Made by a program: the position numbers and the translations under genes | Source of the DNA: Candidatus Omnitrophota bacterium | Lineage (GTDB): Bacteria > Omnitrophota > Gorgyraeia > Gygaellales > Profunditerraquicolaceae | Assembly (NCBI GenBank): GCA_023819035.1 | Contig: JAMWCL010000011.1 | Span: 1 to 33,823 of the forward strand | Length of the DNA: 33,823 nt | Direction of reading: 5' to 3' | Notes under the pieces: generated by a model | The model's input: only the letters and a program-made list of their open reading frames with translations | The model's database searches: none | What the model was told of the DNA's origin: nothing | Shown: in pieces, positions 33,001-33,823 of the stretch | Numbering within the stretch: the first letter of the stretch is position 1 | Layout of the letters: every line of letters starts with the position of its first letter

Positions 33001-33634
33001 CATCACCAGCAATCTCCAAGGTCACCATATCAGCACCGGCTAAGGCAATGGTGCCTAAGGAAGCAACAATTGTGCCAGAGTTTTCTATTGCTCCAGCAAT
33101 TAAGACCCCAAAACCGCCTTTTTGAATATTTATGGTGCCTTGGTTACGCAATAAAATATCTAACTGCTCAGTGGAAAGCTTACCAAAGATATATTTGGAA
33201 CTTAAGAAATCAGAATCAGTTATATCCCTGGTTGAAGCAATAATGCTTGCCACATCTACCTGGGCTTGAGGTCCAAAGTAAATACCGTTTTTGTTTACCA
33301 GGATGAATATCCCGTTGCAAGTTAACTTGCCTAAGATTTCACTTGCCTTATCTCCAAGCACGCGGTTTAAAACCTCACTATCTACTGAAGGTAGATTAAT
33401 AATCACAGATTCATTCAAGCCAATATCAAAACTCTGATAATTGATAATGGTTTTATCTTGAGCATTGATTTGTAAAGTAGAAGGGTCAGGATAAGAAAAT
33501 TCTGCACTGCCACTGATAATTTCTTCAGGAACTGGCAGAGAAAAGCAGTGAGGGGCAAGAAGCGAGCTTACCAAAAATAAAGAAAGACTAAATAAAATAA
33601 AAATTATCTTAAAAGAATTGAGTTTTGCCTTCAT
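30044..33634 (-). CDS. Filamentous-haemagglutinin-family exoprotein (two-partner secretion type)
   Basis: A 1196-residue protein. It begins with a signal peptide (IIFILFSLSLFLVSSLLAP). A TPS secretion domain follows (about 35-260) with the diagnostic NGIFILVNKNGIYFGPQAQVDVASIIAST. A long Gly/Thr/Asn-rich beta-helical region (about 260-1030) includes a NNW...NWDGNVVPQ motif and TGGTFT-type repeats. An acidic Ser/Thr/Pro/Glu linker (about 1035-1125) leads to a short basic C-terminal segment. There is no autotransporter barrel, so a TpsB pore would be needed and is not in the window. The frame opens at TTG 33646, but the ATG at 33634 has GGGGATAGGG before it and a normal signal peptide, so it was chosen. 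Confidence 0.88.
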   Translation of the reverse strand: MKAKLNSFKIIFILFSLSLFLVSSLLAPHCFSLPVPEEIISGSAEFSYPDPSTLQINAQDKTIINYQSFDIGLNESVIINLPSVDSEVLNRVLGDKASEILGKLTCNGIFILVNKNGIYFGPQAQVDVASIIASTRDITDSDFLSSKYIFGKLSTEQLDILLRNQGTINIQKGGFGVLIAGAIENSGTIVASLGTIALAGADMVTLEIAGDGLISVAIDRPTAAKVYDLEGNPITDQLKNTGTLQADGGVVLLKAEALPGIFENAINLEGYVKAERLESKDGEVKLISSGNIVMNAQVNATKITIGKIDEAIPQSIQMQGGNLNAEVVSVVADRLSINSNALLTEVHKTGDINLTHSFIEDNLITLEGDDFKLTYLKTNNLTLQADNNINTTPGVIIQANQLKLIANRFGTTSVPLNLEANSTHIQRLSGEIAILESVGIGSTIMLRGPPEGFGAIIYPKDTCLILEASPVLLSGTNPIYFYGDITFYNFFCAVPDKEIYFEAGHTYTFKDSLSIQGSPDLGPEEYHIKLYSSQSGTPWYLDVQTQDYSINRVFVRDAHSLHYLFIPSGVNLGNNLNIEIDPTWDGGGTANNWGEPDNWDGNVVPQDTDAVTFDGTSSKDCTIDNVGSWSGGSLTITSAYTGTITQNVAITVTSFSQAGGTFTGGAVNMTTGTFTLSGGTFNAPVAPGSLIIGDTFTAGAYSQTSGTFIANASDIICYGNYSVTGGTYNANNSKLTLDATPANLTFTGGGYTFNQITFKNTSNTSARTITLGSGTFTFNSNFYLNADGAGNLTLDCATNNPNVTINGKLAFTGTGTGTESISMGSGTWTVAGNIDLTGGTITSGTSTLILNANTTGKTITSGGASFYNLTFNGVGGGWTLQDDLDVDNNLTITSGTLNLSSYTLTIGADFTVNATFTASTGKVVFDDASKITHIYGTTFYDFECTTPGKELQFEAGSTETINGSLTIIGANGNLIRLRSTISGTQWKINPQGTINIAYVDVKDSYNLNGVTINPPNSIDSGNNNFWFVTTNITQPEVEEATKEVDTSTPPIETTTAPESDLETSPSDYINLEGGEEETPPETEESASPQEETSEQTSLPQESTESSAQEETAETEQEEALSEAKKSGFDFSTLELEEEGEDKKYKRKYYLAGKYKTVVIVFEGRVVVAPYDERGIKQGQAKILASQQKIVHTSEIK

Positions 33635-33649
33635 CCCTATCCCCAACTT

Positions 33650-33677
33650 ATTTTAAGTGCCTTTTCTTTGCTGTCAA
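33650..33677 (-). promoter_or_regulatory. Promoter of the exoprotein gene
   Basis: Minus strand: TTGACA (33672-33677), 16-base spacer, TAAAAT (33650-33655, 5/6). Start near 33643, leaving only about 9 bases of leader, purine-rich, before the ATG at 33634. It lies just beyond the stop of the gene at the right edge. Confidence 0.7.
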
Positions 33678-33685
33678 TATATTTC

Positions 33686-33823
33686 TTACCACAAAAGGAC
33701 TGATATAGGTACATCGTATCCAGTTTTGACTTCTTCTTTATAACATGTTTTAAGCACTGTTTCAAGTCTTATTGGCGGCAGGTTAAGCAGACCCTCATCT
33801 ACTTCTGGAAATCTCTCTCTTAA
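33686..33823 (-). CDS. 3' end of an unidentified gene (partial)
   Basis: The minus frame is open from the window edge to a TAA at 33686-33688 and gives 45 residues starting LRERFPEVDEGLLNLPPIRL and ending DVPISVLLW. Composition and spacing look like a real C-terminus, ending some 50 bases before the exoprotein ATG. It lacks the terminal beta-strand expected of a TpsB barrel, so it is probably not the secretion partner. No family was recognised. Confidence 0.5.
   Translation of the reverse strand, partial: LRERFPEVDEGLLNLPPIRLETVLKTCYKEEVKTGYDVPISVLLW

Noticed and set aside
33635-33646. TTG start of the exoprotein
   Set aside because: The ATG at 33634 has a purine-rich site just before it, and the TTG sits almost on the predicted transcription start.

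Overview
The window looks like a piece of chromosome from an uncultivated, AT-rich, diderm bacterium. Outer-membrane machinery is present: MlaFED lipid transport, a LolCD-type lipoprotein exporter and a filamentous-haemagglutinin-type secreted protein. It sits beside a ClpC/McsA/McsB protein-arginine-phosphorylation module of the kind best known from Firmicutes. This mix, together with a ferredoxin-fused EtfA, would fit the Omnitrophota (OP3) or a related candidate phylum. That placement is an inference from gene content only.

Layout. (1) 1-11137, minus strand: a tightly packed run read lysS, lolC, lolD, ilvE-like, mcsA, mcsB, clpC, mlaE, mlaF, mlaD, radA (cut by the window edge). A near-consensus promoter precedes lysS and most junctions overlap or are a few bases apart. 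(2) 11257-13000, minus: a short DUF2344 protein followed by RNase G (rng). (3) 13098-14267, plus: a GAF-GGDEF diguanylate cyclase, convergent and overlapping at its stop codon with smc. (4) 14264-17687, minus: a small helix-turn-helix protein plus smc behind a TTGACA/TATAAT promoter. (5) 17884-18252, minus: a PilZ protein with a cre-like palindrome upstream. (6) 18368-27330, minus: a ten-gene run pgk, tpiA, secG, an MFS transporter, marC, glgC, a GNAT acetyltransferase, acyl-CoA dehydrogenase, etfB, etfA, driven by a promoter before pgk. (7) 27399-28721: an IS256-family insertion sequence with a 13-bp hairpin over the transposase ribosome binding site. (8) 28722-30043, plus: a truncated coding remnant and a signal-peptide TPR/coiled-coil protein whose 3' end is broken by frameshifts. 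(9) 30044-33634, minus: a large two-partner-secretion-type exoprotein, with the 3' end of an unknown gene at the right edge.

How the genes fit together. The left block joins protein quality control (McsAB marking substrates for ClpC), envelope biogenesis (Mla, Lol), a tRNA synthetase and DNA repair. The middle block puts chromosome organisation (SMC) between a c-di-GMP synthase and a c-di-GMP receptor candidate. The long right-hand operon mixes lower glycolysis, glycogen precursor synthesis, protein export and a flavin-based acyl-CoA dehydrogenase/ETF electron-transfer module. The right end is accessory: a mobile element, gene debris and surface protein.

No tRNA, rRNA, CRISPR array or riboswitch was recognised. 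No stretch over 300 bases lacks a gene; the longest gap between genes is the roughly 205 bases from the transposase start to the coiled-coil gene, filled by the IS end and a gene remnant. All functional calls come from reading motifs by eye, without database searches.
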